Part shown: positions 5,819 to 12,789 of the stretch, in pieces
Layout of the letters: the number at the start of each line of letters is the position of its first letter
How positions within the stretch are numbered: the first letter of the stretch is position 1
Assembly: GCA_946480605.1 (NCBI GenBank)
Contig: CAMLKW010000092.1
Coordinates: 1-16,159, forward strand
Reading direction: 5' to 3'
DNA length: 16,159 nucleotides
From: an uncultured Roseateles sp.
Lineage (GTDB): Bacteria; Pseudomonadota; Gammaproteobacteria; Burkholderiales; Burkholderiaceae
Made by a program: the position numbers and the translations under genes
Notes under the pieces: model-generated
The model's database searches: none
What the model saw: the letters and a program-made list of their open reading frames with translations, nothing else
What the model was told of the DNA's origin: nothing

Positions 5819-6301
5819 GTGCCCCACCTCCCGCCCGAATGGGCCGCCCATCTCGAGAGCGGCGTCTCCCACCGCCTTGGCGGTGTGCATGCCGATGGCC
5901 AGCCCGAGATCTGCCGTGGGCTGGCGGCGCAGGCGTTGCCCGACGGCCGCATCGAGGTGCTGCTGGCCGCCAGCAGCAGCGACCGCCTGCTGGACGCCGT
6001 GCGTGAAAGCGGCCGCATCGCCTACGTGTCGGCGCAGCCCACCACCCACCGATCGCTGCACGTCAAGGGCGTCGATGCCGAGCTGATCGCCGTGCGCGCC
6101 GAGCACGAGCCGCTGTTCATCCGCTGCCGTGACAACTTCATCGCGCAGATCGAACCCTTCGGTTTCAGCCGCGATTTCGCCATGTCGATCTGGTACGGCG
6201 TCGAGATGTCCGCACTGGCCGGCCTGCGCTTCACGCCTTGCGGGGCCTGGGACCAGACGCCCGGCCCCGGTGCCGGCGTGCCGCTGGAGTTGCTGCCCTG
6301 A
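5819..6301 (+). CDS. PNPOx-like split-barrel protein, paralog 1
   Basis: The 160-residue product shares about 40% identity by eye, and exact length, with the next gene. Conserved blocks are ALPDGR-EVL (about residues 40-50), a GR-A segment near 69, LHVKGVDA (about 80-87) and RFTP--AWDQTPGPGAG near the C-terminus. The alternation of short strands with a cofactor-type loop resembles the pyridoxamine-phosphate-oxidase-like FMN-binding split barrel, but this is inferred from pattern. The GTG start is chosen because residues 1-12 then align without gaps with the next protein; the TTG frame opening at 5744 would begin inside the operator array. The stop overlaps the next ATG by 1 bp, so translation is probably coupled. 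No signal peptide is seen. Confidence 0.7.
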   Translation: MPHLPPEWAAHLESGVSHRLGGVHADGQPEICRGLAAQALPDGRIEVLLAASSSDRLLDAVRESGRIAYVSAQPTTHRSLHVKGVDAELIAVRAEHEPLFIRCRDNFIAQIEPFGFSRDFAMSIWYGVEMSALAGLRFTPCGAWDQTPGPGAGVPLELLP

Positions 6302-6783
6302 TGGCCCGCCTGCCCGACATCTGGATCGCGCACCTGGGCAAGGGCGTCTCTCTGCGTGTGGGCTCCAGCACGCCAGAGGGTCAGCCGGAGCTGCATTTCG
6401 GCCATGCGGCCTGGGCGCTGCCCGACGGCCGGCTGGAGGTGCTGGTGCGCACGCTGCAAGGAGCCGACCTGCTGGCAGCGATCCACGCAACCGGCCGCGT
6501 GGCGGTCTCGGCGGGTCTGCCCAGCACCTGTCAGGTGCTGCACGTGAAGGGCGTCGACGCCGTGGTGGTGCCCGCGACTCCCGAACAGGCCGAACCGTTC
6601 GCGCAAGGCTTTGAAGCCTGGCTGCGGCAGATCGAGATCTTCGGCGCGGACCGCCGCCAGGTCATGGCCGTGCTCGGCGACCTGACCATCGCCCAGCTCA
6701 GCTGCGTGCGCTTCACGCCGCTGGCCGCCTGGGACCAGACCCCCGGCCCCGGGGCCGGCCAAACCATCGACCTGATCACATGA
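6301..6783 (+). CDS. PNPOx-like split-barrel protein, paralog 2
   Basis: This is the tandem duplicate of the preceding gene, also 160 residues. It keeps ALPDGRLEVLV, LHVKGVDAVVV and the C-terminal AWDQTPGPGAG, where even the DNA is almost unchanged over about 30 bp (6244 and 6727 regions). It diverges in the N-terminal third and in the helix around residues 95-125. The product looks cytoplasmic. It is tentatively an FMN/heme-binding split-barrel protein; whether it has enzyme activity cannot be told. The ATG at 6301 overlaps the previous stop by 1 bp and its own stop overlaps the next ATG by 4 bp, which argues for obligate coexpression, perhaps as a heterodimer. Confidence 0.75.
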   Translation: MARLPDIWIAHLGKGVSLRVGSSTPEGQPELHFGHAAWALPDGRLEVLVRTLQGADLLAAIHATGRVAVSAGLPSTCQVLHVKGVDAVVVPATPEQAEPFAQGFEAWLRQIEIFGADRRQVMAVLGDLTIAQLSCVRFTPLAAWDQTPGPGAGQTIDLIT

Positions 6784-8156
6784 ACGCCACCGTCCCCGAC
6801 CGCCGCGCCCTCAAGCTGCGCGATGTGCGCCGCTTGCTGGAAGGCGTGATCCCGCCGGCCATGTGTTCCGTGGCGGCGGACGGCATGCCGCATGTGAATT
6901 ACCTGTCGCACGCCGAGTACATCGACGACGACCATGTGGCGCTGACCTACCAGTTCCTGAACCGCGCCCGCGCCAACGTGCTGGCCACGGGCCGCGTGGC
7001 ACTGTGCGTGGAAGACCCCATCACCGGCGTCTCCGTGCTGCTGCAGCTGCGCTACCTGCGCACCGACACCGAAGGTCCCGTGTTCGAGCGCCTGCGCGCC
7101 AAGCTCGCCGGCATCGCCGCGCAGACGGGCATGGAGAAGGTCTTCCATCTGCGCGGGGCCGACGTGTACCGCGTCGAATCGCTGCGCAAGCTGGACCCGG
7201 TGCACCCGCTGCCCGCTCTGGCGCCGCGCTGCGACCTCGCCACCGGCGTGCGCCGCCTGAGCGAACAGCTCGGCGAGGCGCCCGATCTGAGCAGCCTGCT
7301 GCGCGCCTTCACCGAAGGTCTGCAGCGCGACCTGCACATCGGTCATGCCATCGTCTGGCTGCTGGACGAACAACGCCAAGGCCTGTTCACGCTGGCCAGC
7401 ATCGGCTACGAGCAGGCCGGCAGCGGCGCCGAGCTGCCGCTGGCCGAGGCCGGCCTGGCCGGCGTGGCGCTGCGCGAGAACGTGCCCATACGCATCGGCC
7501 ACATGAGCCAGATGTACAGCTACGGCATGTCCTGGCGCGCCAAGGCCGAACAGCTGGGCCTGCAGGCCGCGATGGCCGACACCATACCGCTGCCGGGCCT
7601 GTGCGCGCCGCGCAGCCAGCTGGCCGTGCCGCTGCGCGCACGCGGCCGCACGGTGGGCGCGCTGCTGGTGGAAAGCGAGCACGACCAGTTCTTCAGCTAC
7701 GACGACGAAGATGCGCTGACCGCCGTGGGCGCGCAGCTGGCGCAGGGCCTGGCCGCGCTGCGCACCGCAGAGCTGGCCGACGAGCCACCCGCCGCGCCGG
7801 TGCCCGCCGCCCCCACGCCGGCCGACAGCCCGCCGCTGCGGCTGCGCCACTACCCGCGCGACCACAGCGTCTTCATCAACGACGAGTACCTCATCAAGGG
7901 CGTGGCCGGTGCCATCCTCGCCAAGCTGGTGCGTGACCAGATCGCTAGCGGCCGCGACAGCTTCAGCACCCGCGAGCTGCGCCTGGCCGGCGGCGACCTG
8001 GGCCTGCCCGAGGTGCAGGACAACCTGGGCGTGCGCCTGCTGTTGCTGGAGCGCCGCCTGGCCGAACGCGACTTCGGCATGCGCATCGAGCGCACCGGCC
8101 GCGGCCTGTACCGCCTCATCGCCAGCGGACCGCTGGAAATCAGCGCGGGCGACTAG
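6780..8156 (+). CDS. PNPOx-GAF-winged-helix sensor/regulator
   Basis: The product has 458 residues in three parts. Residues 10-140 are a PNPOx-like split barrel (IPPAMCSVAADGMPHVNYLS, then ALTYQFLNRARANVLATGRVAL). Residues 155-330 are a GAF domain (IVWLLDEQ, GLAGVALRENVPIRI, SQLAVPLRARGRTVGALLVES). After a Pro/Ala linker (335-352), residues 353-450 resemble an OmpR-type winged helix: a strand pair, DEYLIKG, SFSTRELRL, LGVRLLLLERRL and the final GRGLYRL, like the wing of response regulators. This fits a one-component regulator that senses a flavin-, heme- or small-molecule-linked signal and binds DNA. It overlaps the previous gene by 4 bp, and the MCE genes follow after 25 bp. It may control its own operon through the upstream array; this is inference. 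Confidence 0.75.
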   Translation: MNATVPDRRALKLRDVRRLLEGVIPPAMCSVAADGMPHVNYLSHAEYIDDDHVALTYQFLNRARANVLATGRVALCVEDPITGVSVLLQLRYLRTDTEGPVFERLRAKLAGIAAQTGMEKVFHLRGADVYRVESLRKLDPVHPLPALAPRCDLATGVRRLSEQLGEAPDLSSLLRAFTEGLQRDLHIGHAIVWLLDEQRQGLFTLASIGYEQAGSGAELPLAEAGLAGVALRENVPIRIGHMSQMYSYGMSWRAKAEQLGLQAAMADTIPLPGLCAPRSQLAVPLRARGRTVGALLVESEHDQFFSYDDEDALTAVGAQLAQGLAALRTAELADEPPAAPVPAAPTPADSPPLRLRHYPRDHSVFINDEYLIKGVAGAILAKLVRDQIASGRDSFSTRELRLAGGDLGLPEVQDNLGVRLLLLERRLAERDFGMRIERTGRGLYRLIASGPLEISAGD

Positions 8157-8181
8157 GGTCGGACGGCGCTATCGTTGCGCC

Positions 8182-9342
8182 ATGCAAGATGCCGGCACCC
8201 TGCCCGCCCAGACCCCGCCCTGGCCCGAGGACGGCCCGGTCGACGTCGAGCCGCAACTGGAGGCCGGCTCCGGCGCCGAATGGCGCGTCAGCGGCGACTG
8301 GACGCTGCTGGCGTTGCGCGGCCGCTACGAGGAGTTCCGCCAGCGCATCGCCGAGGCAGTGGCTGCACGAAGCGACGCGCTGTGGGACCTGCGCGAGCTG
8401 GGCCGGCTGGACACCGCCGGCGCGCTGACGCTGTGGCAGGGCTGGGGCCAGAAGCCGCCCGCGCGCCTGCTGTGGCTGCCCGAGCATGTCACGCTGTTCG
8501 CGCAGTTCCTGCAGCCCGCCGCGCTGCCCCGCCGCCGCCCTCGACTGGGGCCGGGTCTTGCGCTGCTGCGCGCGCGGCTGCTGGCCTTCGCCAGCCATGC
8601 CGTGGACCTGACCGCGCTGGTGGGCCGGCTGCTGCTGGACTTCGTGCACGTGCTGCGTCACCCGTCGCTGATCGCGTGGCGCGAAATCTCGGCCAATGTG
8701 TTCCGCACCGGCGCGCAGGCGCTGCCCATCACGGCGCTGGTGGGCTTTCTCGTCGGGCTGACGCTGTCCTACCTGATCTCGCGCCAGCTCAAGACCTACG
8801 GCGCCGACATCTTCGTCATCAACATCCTCGGGCTGGCCGTGCTGCGCGAGCTGGGGCCGCTGCTGGCGGCCATCATCGTGGCGGGGCGCTCGGGCTCGGC
8901 GATGACGGCGCAGATCGGCGTCATGCGCGTCACGCAGGAGCTGGACGCGCTGTCCGTCATGGGCATCTCGCACACGGTGCGACTGGTGGCGCCCAAGGTC
9001 ATCGCGCTGGCCGTGTCGCTGCCACTGGTGGCGCTGTGGACCAGCGCGCTGATGCTGCTGGGCGGCATGGCCGCCGCAAATGCGCAGCTCAAGCTGGACC
9101 CGGTGCAGTTCCTGCACACGCTGCCCGGTGTCGTGGAGCCGGTCAACCTGTGGCTGGGCTGGGTCAAGTCCATGCTGTTCGGCGGCCTCATCGCGCTGCT
9201 GGCCTCGCACTTCGGGTTGCGCGTGAAGCCCAATACCGAGAGCCTGGGCCAGGCCGTCACGCAGTCGGTGGTCACGGCGATCACGCTGGTCATCGTGGTT
9301 GATGCCATCTTCGCGGTGCTGTTCTCGGATGTAGGCCTGTGA
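8182..9342 (+). CDS. mlaE: MlaE-type lipid ABC permease with N-terminal STAS domain
   Basis: The 386-residue protein has a STAS domain like MlaB at about residues 28-115 (WRVSGDWTLLALRG, ALWDLRELGRLDTAGALTLW), fused to an MlaE permease (135-386). Permease marks are RELGPLLAAIIVAGRSGSA (222-240), QELDALSVMG (252-261) and hydrophobic helices at about 180-200, 213-235, 271-295, 331-346 and 363-381. MlaE is the inner-membrane part of the MCE system that moves phospholipids between inner and outer membranes. In E. coli MlaB is a separate protein; here it is joined to the permease, as in the general TIGR00056-type family. The ATG lies 25 bp after the regulator gene without a strong ribosome site. 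The stop overlaps the next GTG by 4 bp. Confidence 0.92.
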   Translation: MQDAGTLPAQTPPWPEDGPVDVEPQLEAGSGAEWRVSGDWTLLALRGRYEEFRQRIAEAVAARSDALWDLRELGRLDTAGALTLWQGWGQKPPARLLWLPEHVTLFAQFLQPAALPRRRPRLGPGLALLRARLLAFASHAVDLTALVGRLLLDFVHVLRHPSLIAWREISANVFRTGAQALPITALVGFLVGLTLSYLISRQLKTYGADIFVINILGLAVLRELGPLLAAIIVAGRSGSAMTAQIGVMRVTQELDALSVMGISHTVRLVAPKVIALAVSLPLVALWTSALMLLGGMAAANAQLKLDPVQFLHTLPGVVEPVNLWLGWVKSMLFGGLIALLASHFGLRVKPNTESLGQAVTQSVVTAITLVIVVDAIFAVLFSDVGL

Positions 9343-10181
9343 GCGACGCCATCATCGAAGTCGACAACGTCACCACGGTGCTGGGCGGCCACGTCATCCA
9401 TCGCGGCCTGAACCTGACCGTGCACCGCGGCGAGGTCATCGCGCTGATCGGTGGTTCGGGATCGGGCAAGACCACGCTGCTGCGACTGATGCTGGGGCTG
9501 GACGTGCCGCGCGAAGGCACGGTGAAGATCTTTGGCCACCCATTGGGCCGCTGCGCTGCGCGCGACCTGGAGTGCGTGCGCTACCGCTGGGGCGCGCTGT
9601 TCCAGCATGGCGCGCTGTTCTCGGCGCTCAGCGTGTTCGACAACATCGCGCTGCCGCTGCGCGAGCTGAAGAGCGTGCCGCCGGACTTGCTGAAGCCGCT
9701 GGTCATGCTGAAGCTGGCCCAGGTCGGCCTGAAGCCCGAGGACGCCGCCAAGCAGCCGGCCGAGCTGTCGGGCGGCATGGTCAAGCGCGTGTCGCTGGCG
9801 CGCGCGCTGATCCTGGACCCACAGCTGCTGTTCCTCGACGAGCCCACCGCCGGCCTGGACCCCGACAGCGCCAAGCAGTTCGTCAAGCTGCTGCGCAAGC
9901 TGCGCCAGGAGCTGGGGCTGACGGTCGTCATGGTCACGCACGACGTGGACACCTTGTTCGCCGTCGTGGACCGCGTCGCGGTGCTGGCGGACCAGCACAT
10001 CATCGCCAGCGGCCCGCTGGCCGAGGTCGCGCGCCTGCCCCACCCCTTCGTGCGCAACTTCTTCCTCGGCCACGTGGAGCGCTGTGCGGAGGAGGACGTG
10101 CGGCGCTTCCGCCTCAGCCTCGACGACACGAGCGAGGAAGGTGGCGTCCCTGCCATGCTCCGAGAGGAAGGCATCAACTGA
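9339..10181 (+). CDS. mlaF: MlaF-type lipid ABC transporter ATP-binding protein
   Basis: The 280-residue ATPase has Walker A GGSGSGKTT (38-46), a Q-loop at FQHGALF (Q89), ABC signature LSGGM (143-147), Walker B LLFLDEP (163-169) and the H-loop His in VMVTHD (H201), so all catalytic elements are intact. Signature LSGGM rather than LSGGQ, and a C-terminal extension near VERCAEEDV, are typical of MlaF/Ttg2A. It powers the MlaE permease at the cytoplasmic face of the inner membrane. The GTG start overlaps the mlaE stop (GTGA), and the mlaD ATG follows 2 bp after its stop, so the three are expected to be made together. Confidence 0.95.
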   Translation: MSDAIIEVDNVTTVLGGHVIHRGLNLTVHRGEVIALIGGSGSGKTTLLRLMLGLDVPREGTVKIFGHPLGRCAARDLECVRYRWGALFQHGALFSALSVFDNIALPLRELKSVPPDLLKPLVMLKLAQVGLKPEDAAKQPAELSGGMVKRVSLARALILDPQLLFLDEPTAGLDPDSAKQFVKLLRKLRQELGLTVVMVTHDVDTLFAVVDRVAVLADQHIIASGPLAEVARLPHPFVRNFFLGHVERCAEEDVRRFRLSLDDTSEEGGVPAMLREEGIN

Positions 10182-10183
10182 CC

Positions 10184-11149
10184 ATGGAAAACAAAGCCCA
10201 CGCCATCGCCGCCGGCCTGTTCCTCTTGCTGCTGGGCCTCGCGCTCGCCGCCAGCGTCGCCTGGTTCCAGGGCGACCGCACGGAGCGCGTGCACTACACC
10301 GTCGTGTCGCGCAGCGGCGTGCCGGGGCTGAACCTGAAGGCGCCGGTCAAGCTGCGCGGCGTGGAGGTGGGCTTCGTGGACAGCATAGTCTTCGACCCGC
10401 AGGACCCGCGTCAGATCCTGGTAGGCATCGCCGTGGACGCCACCGCGCCGGTGTCGGCTGGCACGCATGCGCAGCTGGGCCTGCAAGGCGTCACCGGGTT
10501 GTCGTTCGTCAGCCTGGAAGAGGCCGACGCCGCGGCCCCGCTGAAACGCGCCGCGCCCGGTGCGCGCATTGCGATGCGGCCCACGCTGCTGGACCGCCTG
10601 GCCGAGAGCGGCCCGCTGCTGCTGGCCGGCTTTGCCGAAACGGCGCAGCGGCTCAACGCGCTGCTCAGCGACGGCAACCGTGCGCAGCTCACGCAGTCGC
10701 TCGTGAAGCTGGAACATGCCGCCGCCGACACCAGCCGGCTGATGGCCGCGCTGCAGCCCGGCGCGCGCGAACTGCCCGCGCTGCTGAAAGACGCCGACGC
10801 CACCGCCCGGCGTGCCGGCACCGCGCTGCGCGAGATCGAGGCACTGGCCGCCGACGGCCGCGCGCTGACGCAGGAGCTGAAGGCTCGCGTCGCCGTGCTG
10901 GACCAGTTGGGCGGCGCCGCGACGCAATTGCAGGCCACCACGCGCAGCCTGGAACTGGCGCTGGTGGGCGACACCGCACCGCGCACGCGCCCGCTGGTGG
11001 CCGACCTGTCGGCCGCCAGCCGCAGCGTGGAGCGCGCGGCGCGCGAGGTCGGCGACCAGCCGCAGAGCCTGCTGTTCGGTCGTGGCGCGCAGCCCCCGGG
11101 GCCGGGCGAGCCGGGCTTCGCCGAGCGCCTGAAGGGAGGCGTCAAGTGA
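10184..11149 (+). CDS. mlaD: MlaD-like MCE-domain protein
   Basis: The 321-residue product has one N-terminal membrane helix (about 9-27) and a single MCE domain (about 36-115: SGVPGLNLKAPVKLRGVEVG and LGLQGVTGLSFVSL). A long Ala/Leu/Arg-rich helical tail (about 140-300) follows. Known MCE proteins form hexameric rings in the periplasm that hold lipids. The tail makes it clearly longer than E. coli MlaD (about 183 residues), so it may form a coiled-coil barrel or needle crossing more of the periplasm. GAAGGGAGG near its 3' end is the ribosome site for the next gene. Its stop overlaps the next GTG by 4 bp. Assignment to the MCE family is firm; the direction and lipid substrate are unknown. Confidence 0.92.
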   Translation: MENKAHAIAAGLFLLLLGLALAASVAWFQGDRTERVHYTVVSRSGVPGLNLKAPVKLRGVEVGFVDSIVFDPQDPRQILVGIAVDATAPVSAGTHAQLGLQGVTGLSFVSLEEADAAAPLKRAAPGARIAMRPTLLDRLAESGPLLLAGFAETAQRLNALLSDGNRAQLTQSLVKLEHAAADTSRLMAALQPGARELPALLKDADATARRAGTALREIEALAADGRALTQELKARVAVLDQLGGAATQLQATTRSLELALVGDTAPRTRPLVADLSAASRSVERAAREVGDQPQSLLFGRGAQPPGPGEPGFAERLKGGVK

Positions 11150-11715
11150 AGCGCGCCGCCGCCCTGCTGGCCGCACTGGCGCTGACGGCCTGTTCGCTGG
11201 CACCCACCGTGTCACCCAAGGCCGTCTACGACCTCGGGCCCGGCGCCGCGAGCGCCGCCACCGGCGGCCCGCTGGCATGGCGCATCGCCGACGTGAGCTC
11301 GCCACCCTGGCTGGCCAGCGAGGGCATCGCCTACCGCCTGAACTTCCAGCAGGCCCAGCGGCTGGAACACTACCGCGACAGCGCATGGGCAGCGCCACCG
11401 GCCGCGCTGCTGACCCAGCGCCTGCGCCAGCAACTGGCCGCCACGCCGGGCTGTGCGGGCCGCGGGCCGGCGCTGCTGAGCGTCAACCTGGACCAGTTCG
11501 AGCAGCAGTTCACCAGCCCCACGGACAGCCGGGCGCAGTTGCGCCTGCACGCCACGCTGTGGCCGGCCGGCGGCGGCACCGCCCGGCAGCAGACTTGGAC
11601 GCTGGAACGGGCCAGCGCACCCGACGCGGCCGGCGCCGTGCGCGGGCTGGCCCAGGCGGTGGACGACTGGCTGCCGCAACTGGCCGCCTGGCTGACCGCC
11701 GACTGCCGCGGCTGA
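11146..11715 (+). CDS. PqiC-like auxiliary lipoprotein of MCE transporter
   Basis: The 189-residue product starts with the lipoprotein signal VKRAAALLAALALTAC (lipobox LTAC, C16; Ser17 suggests the outer membrane). It is followed by the YDLG motif (28-31) seen early in ABC-type transport auxiliary lipoproteins (PqiC/YmbA family). Conserved-looking blocks include the IADVSSPPWLASEGIAYRLN strand pair and LLTQRLRQQL. Family members dock to the MCE protein at the outer membrane. Here it takes the place where E. coli mla has mlaC/mlaB. The GTG start has a GGGAGG site 6 bp upstream and overlaps mlaD. It is the last gene of the run, with a hairpin starting about 37 bp after its stop. Confidence 0.88.
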   Translation: MKRAAALLAALALTACSLAPTVSPKAVYDLGPGAASAATGGPLAWRIADVSSPPWLASEGIAYRLNFQQAQRLEHYRDSAWAAPPAALLTQRLRQQLAATPGCAGRGPALLSVNLDQFEQQFTSPTDSRAQLRLHATLWPAGGGTARQQTWTLERASAPDAAGAVRGLAQAVDDWLPQLAAWLTADCRG

Positions 11716-11751
11716 CCCCGCGACTTTGGCGCTCGTCAACGCAGCGCCCCT

Positions 11752-11773
11752 CCCTGCGCGAAGGCCCGCAGGG
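11752..11773 (+). terminator. GC-rich hairpin after the MCE operon
   Basis: CCCTGCG (11752-11758) and CGCAGGG (11767-11773) form a perfect 7-bp stem with an 8-base loop, with further C/G runs able to extend it. No T tract follows, so it may be a weak terminator, an mRNA 3' stabiliser or a dispersed repeat unit. Confidence 0.35.
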
Positions 11774-11814
11774 GGCTTGCATGACCAAAGGCAGAACCGG
11801 CCGTCGCGCCCAAG

Positions 11815-12624
11815 ATGGCGGCCATGGATGCCCCCCGCGCGCTGCTCGTCGCCCGCTCCGACAGCCCGGCCTGTGCGCTGGCACAGCGCCTCGTCGACGC
11901 CGCCGCGCTGCGCGTGCTGGACCGTGCCGAGACCGCCACCGAGGCGTTGACGATGACGCTGGCGCTGCAGCCCGAGCTACTGCTGATGGACCCGGGCCTG
12001 CGCCCCATCAACGCGGCCGAGCTGGCGACCTCGCTGCACGACCCGGCGCCGCAGTTGGTCTGGCTGACCCACGACGTGGTGCGCCGCTGCGTGGCCGCGG
12101 GCGATCCGCAGCGCGTCAACGCGGCGCTGCGGGCCCTGCCGCGGCGCCGCATGGGTGTGGAGGTGAACCAGTTGCTGGTGCTGGAGCAGGGCCACTTCAC
12201 GCGCGTGGACCTTGCCGAGGTGCGCTGGATGGAGCTGCCCGACCCGCGCCGCGCCAGCGTGCTGCTGCACGGCTTTCGCGAGCGGCACCTGCTGCAGCGG
12301 CGCTTTGCCGAACTGCTGGACGACCTGCCCCCGGGCAAGCTGCTGCGCTGCCAGACACGCGTCGCCGTGGCGCCGTCCCATGTGCTGGAGGCGCTGCCGC
12401 ACGACAACAAGCGTGCCACGCTGCTGCTGGACAACGGCATGCGGCTGGCCTGCGGGCCACAGTACTGGCCCGCGCTGGAGGAGGCGCTGCGCCAGCGCGA
12501 CACGCCGGTCGCGCCGACCGACCGGCCGTCCACGCCCAGCCGCTGGAGCGCGCCTTGGCGGCTGGACAGCGAGACGGCCGACAAGGCGGTCACCCCCTCG
12601 GAGGCGCTCAACCGCCCAGGCTGA
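11815..12624 (+). CDS. LytTR-type response regulator with degenerate receiver
   Basis: The product has 269 residues. The N-terminal part (about 8-105) resembles a CheY-like receiver: strand ALLVARSDSP, helix, then ELLLMDPGLRP, where D59 could be the phosphoacceptor, and strand LVWLTHD. The usual acidic pair is reduced to one Asp and the conserved Lys of strand 5 is not visible, so the domain is shortened or degenerate. Residues about 115-225 fit the LytTR DNA-binding domain (LAEVRWMELPDPRRASVLL, RFAELLDDLPPGKLLRCQTRVAVAPSHV, LLLDNGMRLACGPQYWPALEEAL). The C-terminal 45 residues are Pro/Ser/Thr-rich. ATGs at 11815 and 11824 are both possible; neither has a good ribosome site. No histidine kinase is nearby. 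It follows the MCE operon by 99 bp. Confidence 0.65.
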   Translation: MAAMDAPRALLVARSDSPACALAQRLVDAAALRVLDRAETATEALTMTLALQPELLLMDPGLRPINAAELATSLHDPAPQLVWLTHDVVRRCVAAGDPQRVNAALRALPRRRMGVEVNQLLVLEQGHFTRVDLAEVRWMELPDPRRASVLLHGFRERHLLQRRFAELLDDLPPGKLLRCQTRVAVAPSHVLEALPHDNKRATLLLDNGMRLACGPQYWPALEEALRQRDTPVAPTDRPSTPSRWSAPWRLDSETADKAVTPSEALNRPG

Positions 12625-12637
12625 AGGTGCCCCCCTG

Positions 12638-12656
12638 GGGCGGGCCCAGGCCGCCC
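12638..12656. terminator. GC-rich hairpin between convergent genes
   Basis: GGGCGG (12638-12643) and CCGCCC (12651-12656) form a 6-bp stem with a 7-base loop, 14 bp after the LytTR stop and 130 bp from the stop of the convergent gene. There is no T tract. The rest of the 165-bp gap shows nothing recognisable. Confidence 0.3.
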
Positions 12657-12789
12657 GACGGATACAGCGAGCGGAACCCCGGGCAAGGCGGCGGATGGCC
12701 GGCCAGCCAACCCGGTGGGCGCGGCGGCGGCAGCATGCGGGCAGGTACGGCCAGCGTCGAGCGTGACGGAGCGGAGGGTTGCATGATGT

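Noticed and set aside
5747..6762. Long open frames on the minus strand opposite the PNPOx-like genes
   Set aside because: They are Arg/Gln/His-rich products of GC-biased third positions, with no ribosome site or known motif.
7909..8181. MlaE beginning at 7909
   Set aside because: The extra part is out of frame with the winged-helix domain of the preceding gene and is Cys/Ala/Trp-rich shadow sequence. The STAS-MlaE protein starts naturally at 8182.
12608..12736. A 42-residue Pro/Gly-rich peptide on the minus strand
   Set aside because: It has no ribosome site and low complexity, and it lies in the gap between convergent genes.
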